NCBI GenBank assembly: GCA_949825025.1
Contig: OX463786.1
Location: 11,894,387-11,958,386, forward strand
Direction of reading: 5' to 3'
Length of the DNA stretch: 64,000 nt
DNA from: Siphlonurus alternatus
Lineage: Eukaryota; Arthropoda; Insecta; Ephemeroptera; Siphlonuridae
The position numbers and the translations under genes were made by a program. The notes under the pieces were generated by a model that was not told where the DNA came from, searched no databases, and saw nothing but the letters and a program-made list of their open reading frames with translations. Positions 33,542 to 44,920 of this stretch are shown here, piece after piece. Within the stretch, counting starts at the first letter, position 1. Each line of letters begins with the position of its first letter.

Positions 33542-33607
33542 GTTAACACTAACAATTTCTTATCACTAATATTACTTCCTTCAATCTTGTGATATTCCCC
33601 ACTACTT

Positions 33608-33615
33608 TTTTTATA
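33608..33615 (-). promoter_or_regulatory. Candidate TATA box of HHEX
   Basis: TATAAAAA on the minus strand about 67 nt upstream of the ATG, which leaves room for a start site about 30 nt downstream and a short 5' UTR. AT-rich context limits confidence. Confidence 0.35.
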
Positions 33616-33710
33616 TGTTAAAATTTCCCTGTTGTTGCATGTTAAAATATGATTGGATATTAATTGTTGTAATCATAATACTTATTATTTAAACATTGCA
33701 AGTTTAAAGC

Positions 33711-33852
33711 CTATATTACACCATACAATTTTGCATACAAGTTTTCCTTGCAAGAAAATTTCATCTCCATACAAATAAATGGGGTTCAATTTTTCTTGTA
33801 AGAAAAAATTGTATGCAATAGTTAGAAAAATTGTATCGTGTAATAGTGGCTT
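33711..33852. repeat. Fold-back family G, copy 1
   Basis: aagcctatattacaccatac to gtatcgtgtaatagtggctt, 142 bp, with internal cttgcaagaaaatttcatct. Related copies lie at 36.24, 50.79 and 53.32 kb. It is just upstream of HHEX. Confidence 0.75.
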
Positions 33853-34081
33853 AACGTAATATTTTACGACGCATATTATTAATAATTATTTTTATTAGCA
33901 ATATTATATCTTTTGAATCTATTTTCCTTTACGTATTTATGTTGGATGCATTTTAAAGGAAATTCAACACAAGCTTTAAATTGTATACTTATTCTATATT
34001 ATATTAGTGATATAATGGAATAATAACACTTATAATTTATAATATAACTCAGGGAAAAGACAGATATTATACTAAACAATA

Positions 34082-34293
34082 ACTAGTCGCAGACAGTATC
34101 GCATGATTTCGCAGCGTATGATAAAAAAATTAAGAAACTATGCTATCAAGTATGCGCGCGCACACAGCTTCGAATGGTATCGTATGATATGACATCGTAA
34201 TAAGTTTCTCATTTAGAACCGGTTCTAAATTTTTATCATACGAAGTCATACGATACGAAATCATACGATGCGATGTTGTCTGCGAGCAGCCTT
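34082..34293. repeat. Fold-back family E, copy 2
   Basis: ctagtcgcagacagtatcgc to gcgatgttgtctgcgagcag, with arms cgtatgataaaaaaatt and tcatacgatacgaaatcata. Same termini as 620-771. Confidence 0.8.
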
Positions 34294-34329
34294 ATTTGAA
34301 ATAAATCGCATATTTCACCGATTTTCAAG

Positions 34330-34500
34330 TCTCTCCTCTTCTTTTTCCTTTCATTTTGCAGTTTCCGAAGAACAAAGAGGGGAAAAGACGAGATTAGCAT
34401 GAAATGTTAGAAATATTGTTTTTCCAATTCATCCTCACCAAGATGAGAAATAAGATGTTTTTTTCGGGTAAAAATACGTAATAAGATAAAGTTTAGACCT
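34330..34500 (-). repeat. Dispersed repeat family I, inverted copy
   Basis: gaggggaaaagacgagatta, ttcatcctcaccaagatgag and aagataaagtttagacctgc are the reverse complement of the family I words at 25.4 kb. Confidence 0.6.
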
Positions 34501-34728
34501 GCTAATGATAAGTTGAAGATGAAATATTTTAACTATATAAGGTAATTATTATACAACTGATATGGAAACATACATAAGACAAATACACAATTTAGATATG
34601 AATTTATGGTTAAATATTTTTGCGTGTAAAATCCTTTGTTTTTATTATTTTTTTTCCTGGTAAACTGTGACCGAAAATGACTTCATATTTAAATTTCTTG
34701 GTTCTTCATTAACCCACATTTCTTAGGA

Positions 34729-34941
34729 CAGCGGTTTTCAAACTTTTTGACTCGAGTCCCAGATAATATTTAATTAAAAAATGATGTCCAATTTTTTCTT
34801 CTCCACTGCTTTCCTATTTTCCTACCTTATTAATCATATAGCCTTGGTCGCCATGCGCCATTACCCGATTTTCATGAAGTCCCAGACGAAAAATCTCACT
34901 GTCCCAAATTTGGGATGCGTCCCATAGTTTGAAAACCGCTG
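34729..34941. mobile_element. hAT-type non-autonomous element, 213 bp
   Basis: Terminal inverted repeats cagcggttttcaaact and agtttgaaaaccgctg are close to the CAGNGGTTCTCAA ends of a widespread hAT group. Flanks ttcttagga and ccttaata are compatible with a decayed 8-bp duplication. It has no coding capacity. Confidence 0.75.
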
Positions 34942-34995
34942 CCTTAATAGGATTATGAGGGTCTCTTATATATAATTATATATAATGCCTATAGC

Positions 34996-35062
34996 AATCC
35001 ATCCATCCCAGCATTAATTTAGTTGTGATTGAGGAAACCATTGAAACCTTAGCTAAATCCTA
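34996..35062 (-). repeat. SINE core relic
   Basis: ccatcccagcattaatttag, ttgtgattgaggaaaccatt and gaaaccttagctaaatcct resemble the core of the tRNA-headed SINE. Only the core is left. Confidence 0.5.
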
Positions 35063-35246
35063 ACTTCTTCCAGCATAATATTATAAAATATATATTGTTT
35101 TTCCGCGCTATATTATTTCTATATAGCTTTTGGAGCGACTGTTCTTAATATTACTTCCTGGAATTCTATAACGTTCCACTCTTAATCTTGTCTGGATTTG
35201 TTATTTTAATTTACAGGATATCCAATTTAACCAACAACTGGGAGAT

Positions 35247-35877
35247 TTGATTAACACTTGTTCCCCCTTATCTTTATATGTTATATTTAAAATTATTTTG
35301 TTCCCTGTTTTTAATGTATACGCATAAATCATTTAGTACAATTGTACCATATAATGCAGTTAATTTATAGAAACAATTTAATAATTAAATATAATTTTAT
35401 TAAATTAAAAATTATGTTCCATATGAAAGAATTATTACCCCAGAATTACAAATACCCCAGAGTGGAATTATGTTCGTTACTTTATATATTTGCGTTTTAA
35501 AAGGCACTCTACTTTCGTGTACCGGTTGTGATTCTGATTACATTGAACGTGGCGCAGTGCAATGACCGGTTCTCGTTAGATCATCTAAGTCAGGCTACGT
35601 CGAGCGTGGTTAGTACTTGGATGGGTTACCGTTTTAAGTAAAAAGTACGCTGCTCCCTCCCTGGGGTAAATTCGTCTTGCTTTCCACCCAGTGCAGTGAT
35701 GCACTTGTGTGTGGTTCCCCAAGCTTTGGACATCACTTTGTTCCATTGATAATAAGTAGAGTTGTCCGTCCACGGTTCCCTCAGTCTCACCTCAGTGAAT
35801 GCTGGGAAGCGTAACAGGTCGTGGCCGCCATTCTTTCCCTACCTTATACCTACTCATTACCCAGCCGCGAGCTGTAA
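35247..35877. repeat. Large inverted duplication, left arm (Y')
   Basis: Reverse complement of 36485-37112 over about 630 bp with very few differences (for example ttatatatttgcg against ttatatatgtgcg). It includes the 5S-headed SINE plus about 300 bp of its 5' flank. The arm ends inside the SINE tail region. Confidence 0.9.
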
Positions 35878-35921
35878 GCATTTAGGGATAAATATATCCT
35901 TGTAAAAAAAAAAAAAAAAAT
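35546..35921 (+). repeat. 5S rRNA-headed SINE, copy 2, with A tail
   Basis: 5S-type head (accggttctcgttagatcat, gtggttagtacttggatggg), body (tccacggttccctcagtctc, tgctgggaagcgtaacaggt), tail atatatccttg and 17 A residues at 35905-35921. Full length. The 62-codon frame on the complementary strand is a shadow. Confidence 0.87.
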
Positions 35922-36239
35922 GCATATACCTGAAAGTAAGTTCACTGCGACCAGAGAGATAAATAATACTTGAAAGTAATTAGTACACTAAATTGCCTGC
36001 ATGCTTATTTTAATACTTTCATACAAAAAATATTACTTTTCATTTTTTTTTTTAAGTTATGTACTTATAATTACGTAACTTGTTAGTATATAACACCTGT
36101 TGAATCTACTCCCCCCTTCCCTCCATCCTACATATTCCTTAGCAAATAGCAACACAGTCTAATTTTTATAAGTCAATTATACATTTTTTTACAAGTAACT
36201 ACATCCCATCCCTTTAAATGAAATAAATAAATACAATTT

Positions 36240-36320
36240 ATACAACTCAATTTGTTTATATTGAGATGAAATTTTCTTTCAAAGAAAAATTGTATGCAAA
36301 GTTGTATCGATACCGGCTTT
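36240..36320. repeat. Fold-back family G, partial copy
   Basis: gagatgaaattttctttcaa, agaaaaattgtatgcaaagt and tgtatcgataccggctt match the right half of family G. Confidence 0.5.
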
Positions 36321-36470
36321 ACAACTGTTATTGCTTTTATTATAACGATTACTTCCTTGGCTTAAACAGAATATTTCGTTATTTTAATTTATTTCCGTAG
36401 AGTAATATTAATGTTGCAGTAGAAATACAAGTTTTATTAATTGTATTGCTTATCATTTTTTAAAAGTATT
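36312..36470. repeat. Inverted repeat X (left partner)
   Basis: ctgttattgcttttattata through ccgtagagtaatattaatgt to atttttt-aaaagtatt appears inverted at 37112-37270. Together X and X' flank arm Y. Confidence 0.85.
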
Positions 36471-36483
36471 AAATTCAATTTGC

Positions 36484-36807
36484 TGGGTAATGAGTAGGTA
36501 TAAGGTAGGGAAAGAATGGCGGCCACGACCTGTTACGCTTCCCAGCATTCACTGAGGTGAGACTGAGGGAACCGTGGACGGACAACTCTACTTATTATCA
36601 ATGGAACAAAGTGATGTCCAAAGCTTGGGGAACCACACACAAGTGCATCACTGCACTGGGTGGAAAGCAAGACGAATTTACCCCAGGGAGGGAGCAGCGT
36701 ACTTTTTACTTAAAACGGTAACCCATCCAAGTACTAACCACGCTCGACGTAGCCTGACTTAGATGATCTAACGAGAACCGGTCATTGCACTGCGCCACGT
36801 TCAATGT
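36484..36807 (-). repeat. 5S rRNA-headed SINE, copy 3 (tail lost)
   Basis: Inverted duplicate of copy 2, nearly identical, but it lacks the atatccttg-A tail. It starts at ctgggtaatgagtaggtata, so the duplication breakpoint is inside the SINE. Confidence 0.85.
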
Positions 36808-37112
36808 AATCAGAATCACAACCGGTACACGAAAGTAGAGTGCCTTTTAAAACGCACATATATAAAGTAACGAACATAATTCCACTCTGGGGTATTTGTA
36901 ATTCTGGGGTAATAATTCTTTCATATGGAACATAATTTTTAATTTAGTAAAATTATATTTAATTATTAAATTGTTTCTATAAATTAACTGCATTATATGG
37001 TACAATTGTACTAAATGATTTATGCGTATACATTAAAAACAGGGAACAAAATAATTTTAAATATAACATATAAAGATAAGGGGGAACAAGTGTTAATCAA
37101 ATCTCCCAGTTA
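36485..37112. repeat. Large inverted duplication, right arm (Y)
   Basis: Partner of 35247-35877; ends gttaatcaaatctcccag. It is embedded between X and X'. Confidence 0.9.
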
Positions 37113-37270
37113 ATTTAATACTTTTAAAAAATGATAAGCAATACAATTAATAAAACTTGTATTTCTACTGCAACATTAATATTACTCTACGGAAATAAAT
37201 TAAAATAACGAAATATTCTGTTTAAGCCAAGGAAGTAATCGTTATAATAAAAGCAATAACAGCATTTTCT
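37112..37270. repeat. Inverted repeat X' (right partner)
   Basis: Reverse complement of 36312-36470, nearly identical, ending aaaagcaataacag. Confidence 0.85.
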
Positions 37271-37664
37271 GGTAAGCCATGAATTTTTAACGCATTTTTA
37301 TGTTAAGTTTCTTATAATAACCGTCAGTAATTTTGCTTCATTAATATGAAATAATTTATTAAAATGAATTAAATGTTTTTTATAGCAGAGTTCTGTTTTC
37401 TGAATTATGAGTTAAAATGCTGAGTGTTTCTATTCAATAATTTCGGGTTTCAATTATCTTTTGATCAATTTCAGTACACGGGAGAGTATTGCTTCAGTAA
37501 CTAGTGTATATAAGAGTTAAAACTTTTTCTAGGAGTTAAACCTCTGTCATGGGTTCTTGGAAGCTAATAAAAATAAAAAAATTCAAACAATAATTAATGG
37601 TAAGCTTTGACCTGCCAATTTAGTCACCACGTATCTTCATATCAACGGATTTTAACTCCACACA

Positions 37665-37847
37665 ACGGGGGACATTCAAAAAGCACTTTAACCCCAACTT
37701 TAGCCCCAAGTTTTATCCCTGGTACTAAACATGGTGCTAAACTAGGAGCTAGACATAGTTAGCCCCTGGTTTAGCACCATGTTTAGTACCAGGGATAAAA
37801 CTTGGGGCTAAAGTTGGGGTTAAAGTGCTTTGTGAATGCCCCCCAAC
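37665..37847. repeat. Near-perfect 180-bp hairpin (family H)
   Basis: gcactttaaccccaacttta, gccccaagttttatccctgg and tactaaacatggtgctaaac recur inverted with almost no mismatch around a 15-20-bp loop. Ends are gggggacattca and tgaatgcccccc. Short relics of the same ends (ttgaatgcccccaag) appear near 21.11 kb. Confidence 0.88.
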
Positions 37848-38595
37848 GTTTCTGCACAAATTTACCGCGCCGTAGGTAATCATTTGTGATCAAAAATTGC
37901 TGTGTAGGATCTTACGTGCGCCAAATCTTTTCTTATTAGTAATTAAATGGTAAAATTATGTCAAGTCACGGCTTACCAAAAATATGTGATTACTAAGTGA
38001 TAGAATTAATATTATTTTCTGTGTTACTTTTATAATTTGCTGATTTTTTAAAATCATTATTTATAAATTTACCTGCACTTGTTGTAACAAAGAATTGTAA
38101 GGAAAATATTTAATTTGTCATCATTAAACACTGAAGCATGTTTTTTTATTTAAACAAATATTATAGAAAATAAAACTTAGAAAGTTAGAATTAATATTTA
38201 TAAAATATGTTAAAATTAATAATTTTTTTTTTAATTTAAAATAAAATTTAATAAAAATATATTATTACCATGGGGAGGTTTTAATTTCAATAACTCCTGA
38301 AAGGGGAGTTCACATTTAATCTATTATATTTCTATTTGTAGGTTTCTTCTAGGAAAAATAAAACACTAAAACCATTATTTTTATTATTTTATATTATCAT
38401 TTTTTTAATTTTTAATCATTTTTTTTTAGGACTAGAAGCACAAAGAAAAATTAATTTCTTATTTCTAATTCACTTATTTTTGTATATTACAAATATGTGA
38501 AAGTTACTCAGTTTATTTTCCTTTGTAATTATAACACTTCACTTTCTTCAGAGAGTTCATAATTTCAGTAAAATCACTTCTTTTCTTTTTTTTCT

Positions 38596-38790
38596 TTAAA
38601 TATTGAATAAAAAATTAGGCCTTGCTTGCGAAAATTGATTGTTAGCAATCATATCATTAAACATTTTTTTTTCTTCCTTTGAGATCTTCATAAAACTTTT
38701 TTTTTTTTTCATTTCTTCGTTCATTTTAATAAAATTTGTTCTTATCCACATTTCATTATCATGTACATTTAAACTGTTGAAAGACACCAT
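38596..38790 (-). CDS. Unassigned 64-codon open frame, doubtful
   Basis: From a real ATG, MVSFNSLNVHDNEMWIRTNF to QARPNFLFNI and stop. Lysine-rich and A-rich. It could be a decayed exon or chance. No motif is recognised, and it lies between candidate exons and intergenic repeats. Confidence 0.15.
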   Translation of the reverse strand: MVSFNSLNVHDNEMWIRTNFIKMNEEMKKKKSFMKISKEEKKMFNDMIANNQFSQARPNFLFNI

Positions 38791-39000
38791 AAAATTAATA
38801 AAAAAGGACAGTATATAATAATTGACATGTAGTTAAATACAATAATGACAAGATTTGTTTTGAATTTACATGAAATATTTTTTTTAAGACATGAAAATAT
38901 CATTATAATATTTTTATATAGAAATCTAATATTTAAAATTTAATATAAAGTAGGCTAATATTAAATTAGATCTTGATAACTAAAATTCATATTATACACA

Positions 39001-39171
39001 TCATAACACCGCAATCGTTATCTTTGCTCTGTTTCTGGGTATCTTGTTAGATCTATTCGTAAATCCCTGAACTTTATAGTTTTTTCTGCATACAATTTCC
39101 TTATACACTACTGTAGGACATAAGGTCGATTTGGTGCAGAAAGTGTAAACAGGGCAGGGTTTGAAGCTGAA
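39001..39171 (-). CDS. Candidate cysteine-rich terminal exon
   Basis: An acceptor-like GGAGTTTCAG precedes C-TTC-AAA..., which if entered in phase 2 reads FKPCPVYTFCTKSTLCPTVV, YKEIVCRKNYKVQGFTNRSN and KIPRNRAKITIAVL, then TGA. Codon use is more balanced than in the surrounding AT-rich DNA. The open frame extends upstream through a very AT-rich hydrophobic-looking stretch, but that lacks an ATG before MTPRM. Four cysteines in 23 residues suggest a small secreted or disulfide-bonded C-terminus. The entry phase would match the donor at 56467. Product unknown. Confidence 0.3.
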   Translation of the reverse strand, partial: FSFKPCPVYTFCTKSTLCPTVVYKEIVCRKNYKVQGFTNRSNKIPRNRAKITIAVL

Positions 39172-39276
39172 ACTCCAGCAATTTAAGGATAACATTCGTG
39201 GAGTCATAAAGTGTACATATAATAACAATACAATAATAGCATAATATAATAGCAATACAATTGTTTTTAAAATCAA

Positions 39277-40670
39277 TAAGAATTAGAATAATTCGATTAC
39301 TTGAATAATTTTTTGTGAAATTTTATCATTATTTCATACAAAATACATTTAAACGACATTTTTAAGATAAAAAAAAAAATAATTCGTATCACAAAAAATA
39401 TCGAAGTTATTCACTGGAAGGGGCATAAGCTCATAGTGTTAATATATATTTAAATAGATTTTAGGAAAATTTGCATTTTGATTTTTAATATATATTTCAT
39501 GTAAATTCATTAGATATACTTAAACAATTAAACATGAAAGCTTAAACATATCGACAGTTTTTTGTTTTTCTTCTAATTATCTTATTTAGTTATTTGAAAT
39601 ATTTAATTATATTTTTGGACATTGATCAAGTCTAATTATAAGATCATTATGTTTTAATTTATTAACTTAAGGTTTTTAGTCTAATTTTTACTTTTTCTTG
39701 ATTTCTAATTAATTTTCTATGATCTATAATAATAAAATGAAAAGATTTGTTTCTAGATAGTTGAGGATTTCTATTGATTTTTTTGAAATTTAAAAATTGT
39801 TATATTATTATAATTATATTTTATTATTTATTTTAATTAATGTAATGTTTGTGATATTAATTTTTGTAATAATATAGTTATATTTGTGGTAGAATTTAAC
39901 TAACACTCCTCGATTCATAGTTAATAATTAACTAAATAAAATAAATTATATTTTATAGTAACACCAAAATTCAGAAGCAATTTGTGCCAATCAAACAATT
40001 GTTTGATTGTTACGTGTGTAAAAAGAAAAAAAAAATCCAATAAATTTTATTGACATAATCATAAATAAAAGTTATAATCAGAAGAAATTGTATTAATTCC
40101 TACGAAGATCTATTTAATTTCACACATTTCGGGGGGGGGGGGGAGTCCCTCTGCTGAAAATTATTAATTATTATAAATTTTTCACTTTTGTGTTTGGCAA
40201 AACGCCACTAAGATAGCTCACCAAGAAAAAAGAATACATTTTTTATTTAGCAATCCCTTTACACCTTTTTTCAATTTTTAAGTTGTTTTTTTTTGTCCCA
40301 CCCCCTCCTCCTTCCCTTGATAATGCTAGGGTTAAAATAGTCAACATTTTAAATTAAGTTATGTTACACGATGTTTATATTTTTATTTTAAATATCGATC
40401 GAGTTGAGAGTTGTTGGTTTAAAGTATAAATGTCCCAAGAGAGCTCTATTTGTGGTATTTAAAAGTACTCTTGTATACTGTGATGTGCGGTCAGACATAA
40501 ATTAAATTGATGTCATTACTATAGCTGTTAATTACAGGTTTTAGTGTCAAGATTGGTGTAATTTAAAACACCCTACTTATTGTGTGTAATGAATAATGTT
40601 GAATTAACGTGTTGAAATAGGATGTGTAGTTTTAAATTAAATGTTGCTAGTCCAGTTAATAAATTAAATA
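39277..40670. other. Intergenic DNA without supported features
   Basis: AT-rich. Only a G12 run near 40131-40143 and a C-rich stretch near 40300 stand out. Confidence 0.35.
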
Positions 40671-40671
40671 C

Positions 40672-41198
40672 AGTCAATTTAATTTTATATTCCCTCCGGA
40701 AGTAGCCGGAAGTGTGAAGTTTGTGGACAATTTGTATGACAATTTTTTATTGCAGAAGTGGATAGAGGGTGCAAAGTTATGCTACTCTGAATTTTTTCAG
40801 ATTTTTTAGAGACCGGGAACTATTTTTAAAAAATTATTGAAAGTCGATTTTATGACGTCACGAGGAGTCTGTCTTTAAGAAAAGGATAGGCGCTAAACGC
40901 TCGTGATGTCATAAAACTAACGTTCAATAATTTTTTAAAAATAGTTCCCGCTCCCAAAAAAATCTGAAAAAATTCAGAGTAGCATAATTTGGTACCCTCT
41001 ATCCATTTCTGCAATAAAAAATTGTCATGCAAATTGTCCATTCTGTTTGCAATTAAGCTTTGAAACTTTACAGAAGAATTTGCTATACAGTACAATTACT
41101 GACCTATGTGTGAAATTAATGTTGAAATACGAATAGGACCTCCCTACCCTACTTCCTACGGCTACTTCCGGAAAGAATATAATATAAATTTGACTGTA
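40672..41198. repeat. Outer fold-back element around family B copy 7
   Basis: tcaatttaattttatattcc, ctccggaagtagccgg on the left and ctacttccggaaagaatata, aatttgactgtat on the right are inverted partners lying outside the nested family B element. Confidence 0.65.
40723..41042. repeat. Fold-back family B, copy 7, with family C ends
   Basis: Ends tggacaatttgtatgacaat and tgtcatgcaaattgtccatt are the family C terminal module. Inside is the family B body (gtggatagagggtgcaaagt, TGACGTCA near 40852). Confidence 0.83.
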
Positions 41199-42400
<1,202 letters not shown>

Positions 42401-43687
42401 CCTTCATTTTCCTCGCGCGTATCATTGAGAAATAGAAATTATGCAAAACAGAAACTATCAAATCAGTATGCAGTGCATTCATACATTGAAGACTATTCTT
42501 GTAGAATTGTATAGTATAAAAATTTAGCAGTCTAGCCCCCTTTTTTTATTTAGCACTTTATATTTTTCCTTGCATATCTTTATTTGTTCAAATCTGTTAA
42601 GAGTATTATTTTTTAGTATTCATGACTCAAAATTCATTAAAAGCAACCAACCATATTTTAGATCCTTTCATGAGTTAAATATATAACACTCAGCATATAT
42701 TAGTACTTATAGACATGATCGTACTAAAAATGTAAGCTAAATCTCTGTCCCTAAACGTATATATATTTTTTTATGATGATTTAGTTTACTTTTTTTTAGT
42801 ACCATTTTTACTATAAGTGCACCATATTTAGTATTGGATTTTACTCAGGATAAACATCTAGGAGTTAAGGGCTGACTATCTTTGTGAATGTCAATAAATT
42901 CTATAATGTAAGCATGAATTATAAAAATTGTTAAACTGAATTACACAAATATTTATGTCCCTTTAAAAAAAAATCTAATTCATGCATATATTATTCCCGA
43001 TCATCTTGATTTAAAGTTTGACAAATTGCTTCAATTCTGAGCCTGAAGGCTTGAAGAAGGTTGATTTTAGTATATATTTTTATATCTGATTTGACTGGGG
43101 GAATATTATATTGTGATTTTTATACAATAAAACCTTTTAAACTGAAAACTGCTTGAGGTGCAATAAAAAAAAATTAGCTTCGCCCCTGCTTTATATGCAA
43201 TCCGCTTTATTTTAGTGCTGAACAAATTGCCTAACTTCAAGGAGTCTCTAAAAAAATATATATATTTTGGATATTCTGATAAAGCTGGATAATCGAAAGG
43301 GTATAAATTTTATTATAATGGAGTTGTGTTTCCTAGAATATAACTAATGGATTTTGATGTAATTGTATTGTAAAAATTCTGTTCAATTATATACTTGCGA
43401 ATACATTATTCATCATATTTTTTTTTACAACACTTTCAATTTCCTATAATTAATATATTTTGATTAATTATTTTAAGTGATTTTAAATTGATTACTAGTA
43501 GTATCCGTTATATCATATCATTTATATATTTTTTATATATTATACAGAAATTTATGATAAATTATTTATTTTAATGATATAATTTATATAAGTATATAAA
43601 TTTTATATAGTGTCTGAGTACTGGCGCCTTTTGCGGTAAAGTTTGGAACTAAAATTATTGATTGACGAGTCCCATCACATACGAAGA

Positions 43688-43796
<109 letters not shown>

Positions 43797-44321
43797 ACTC
43801 CTCTCACTCGCGGTTTTACGTCCGATTGTAAGCACAAAATTGCGGAAGAGAAAGAAATCATCATCCTATACAAAAACCAACATAAGAATATCATGACGTC
43901 ATACCAGATATAAATGTAAACAAAAAATTTAAAGGTATCATTTTACATAAGCAATTAGATAATATTCTAAGGTATGACTTTGATAGTTTCTCGTTTACAT
44001 TAAAAACTGTATCATAACAAAGGATGACAATTAAGGAAAAAAAATCGATTCAAAACAGGACAAGTTTTGCAAATTAATTTTTGTATTATTATTAAAATGG
44101 GAAATATTCTTTTTATCAAATATAATGGTGAGAAATAAATATTAAACTCCAATAATAATATTTTCGTATAGGGATATTTGCCAGAAATTATTGTTCAGAG
44201 TTAATTTTTTTTTTTTTTTAGTTTGCAAAATAAATATACGATGAAATTTTTACTGTCGCACGCGTCAAATGAAAAAAAAAAAAGTAAAAGTTTATTGTTG
44301 GTGTGCTTATTTTGACATAGC

Positions 44322-44325
<4 letters not shown>

Positions 44326-44395
<70 letters not shown>
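44326..44395. repeat. (CT)35 microsatellite
   Basis: 70 bp of perfect CT repeats. Confidence 0.98.
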
Positions 44396-44398
<3 letters not shown>

Positions 44399-44920
44399 CC
44401 CCTTCATTTTATGCGACCCTTTAAACACAAAAGCGTATAAAATTTTATATTATGGCGCTGGTAAATAATTACAATGGTAGGAGAGAAGGAGAATTCGTTT
44501 ATTTAAAGTTGTTATTTACTGCATATAGCTCTGCTTTTTATATGCATTTTAAGAATAAAAATATTTTTTAATGACATTAAAAAATGAAATAACCTAGTAG
44601 TAATGATGAAGCTTAATGGTTACGCATGATATATTATAACCCCTGTAAATAATACTAAAATATTATTTATGAGACTGAAATATGGTGATTTAAGTCAAAA
44701 TGGTATTTTGCAGATTTTTAGAAAATAAAATTTTTGATTCATGAACGTGATAAAATCTGGAAAAAAACAACAATAAAATAAACATTACTTCTTCCAGTTC
44801 TCTTGTATGGTGATTTAGGGAGTTTTAATGAATTGAAACTTATAATTAAATGTGAGAGTGGTAGTGTGTAATGTAAGTGTTTGGAGGGAAGGGGGGGGGG
44901 GTATTTGAATGTAAACATCT

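Noticed and set aside
35585..36762. Two identical 62-codon frames
   Set aside because: Antisense frames in two inverted copies of the same 5S-headed SINE, not a conserved gene pair.
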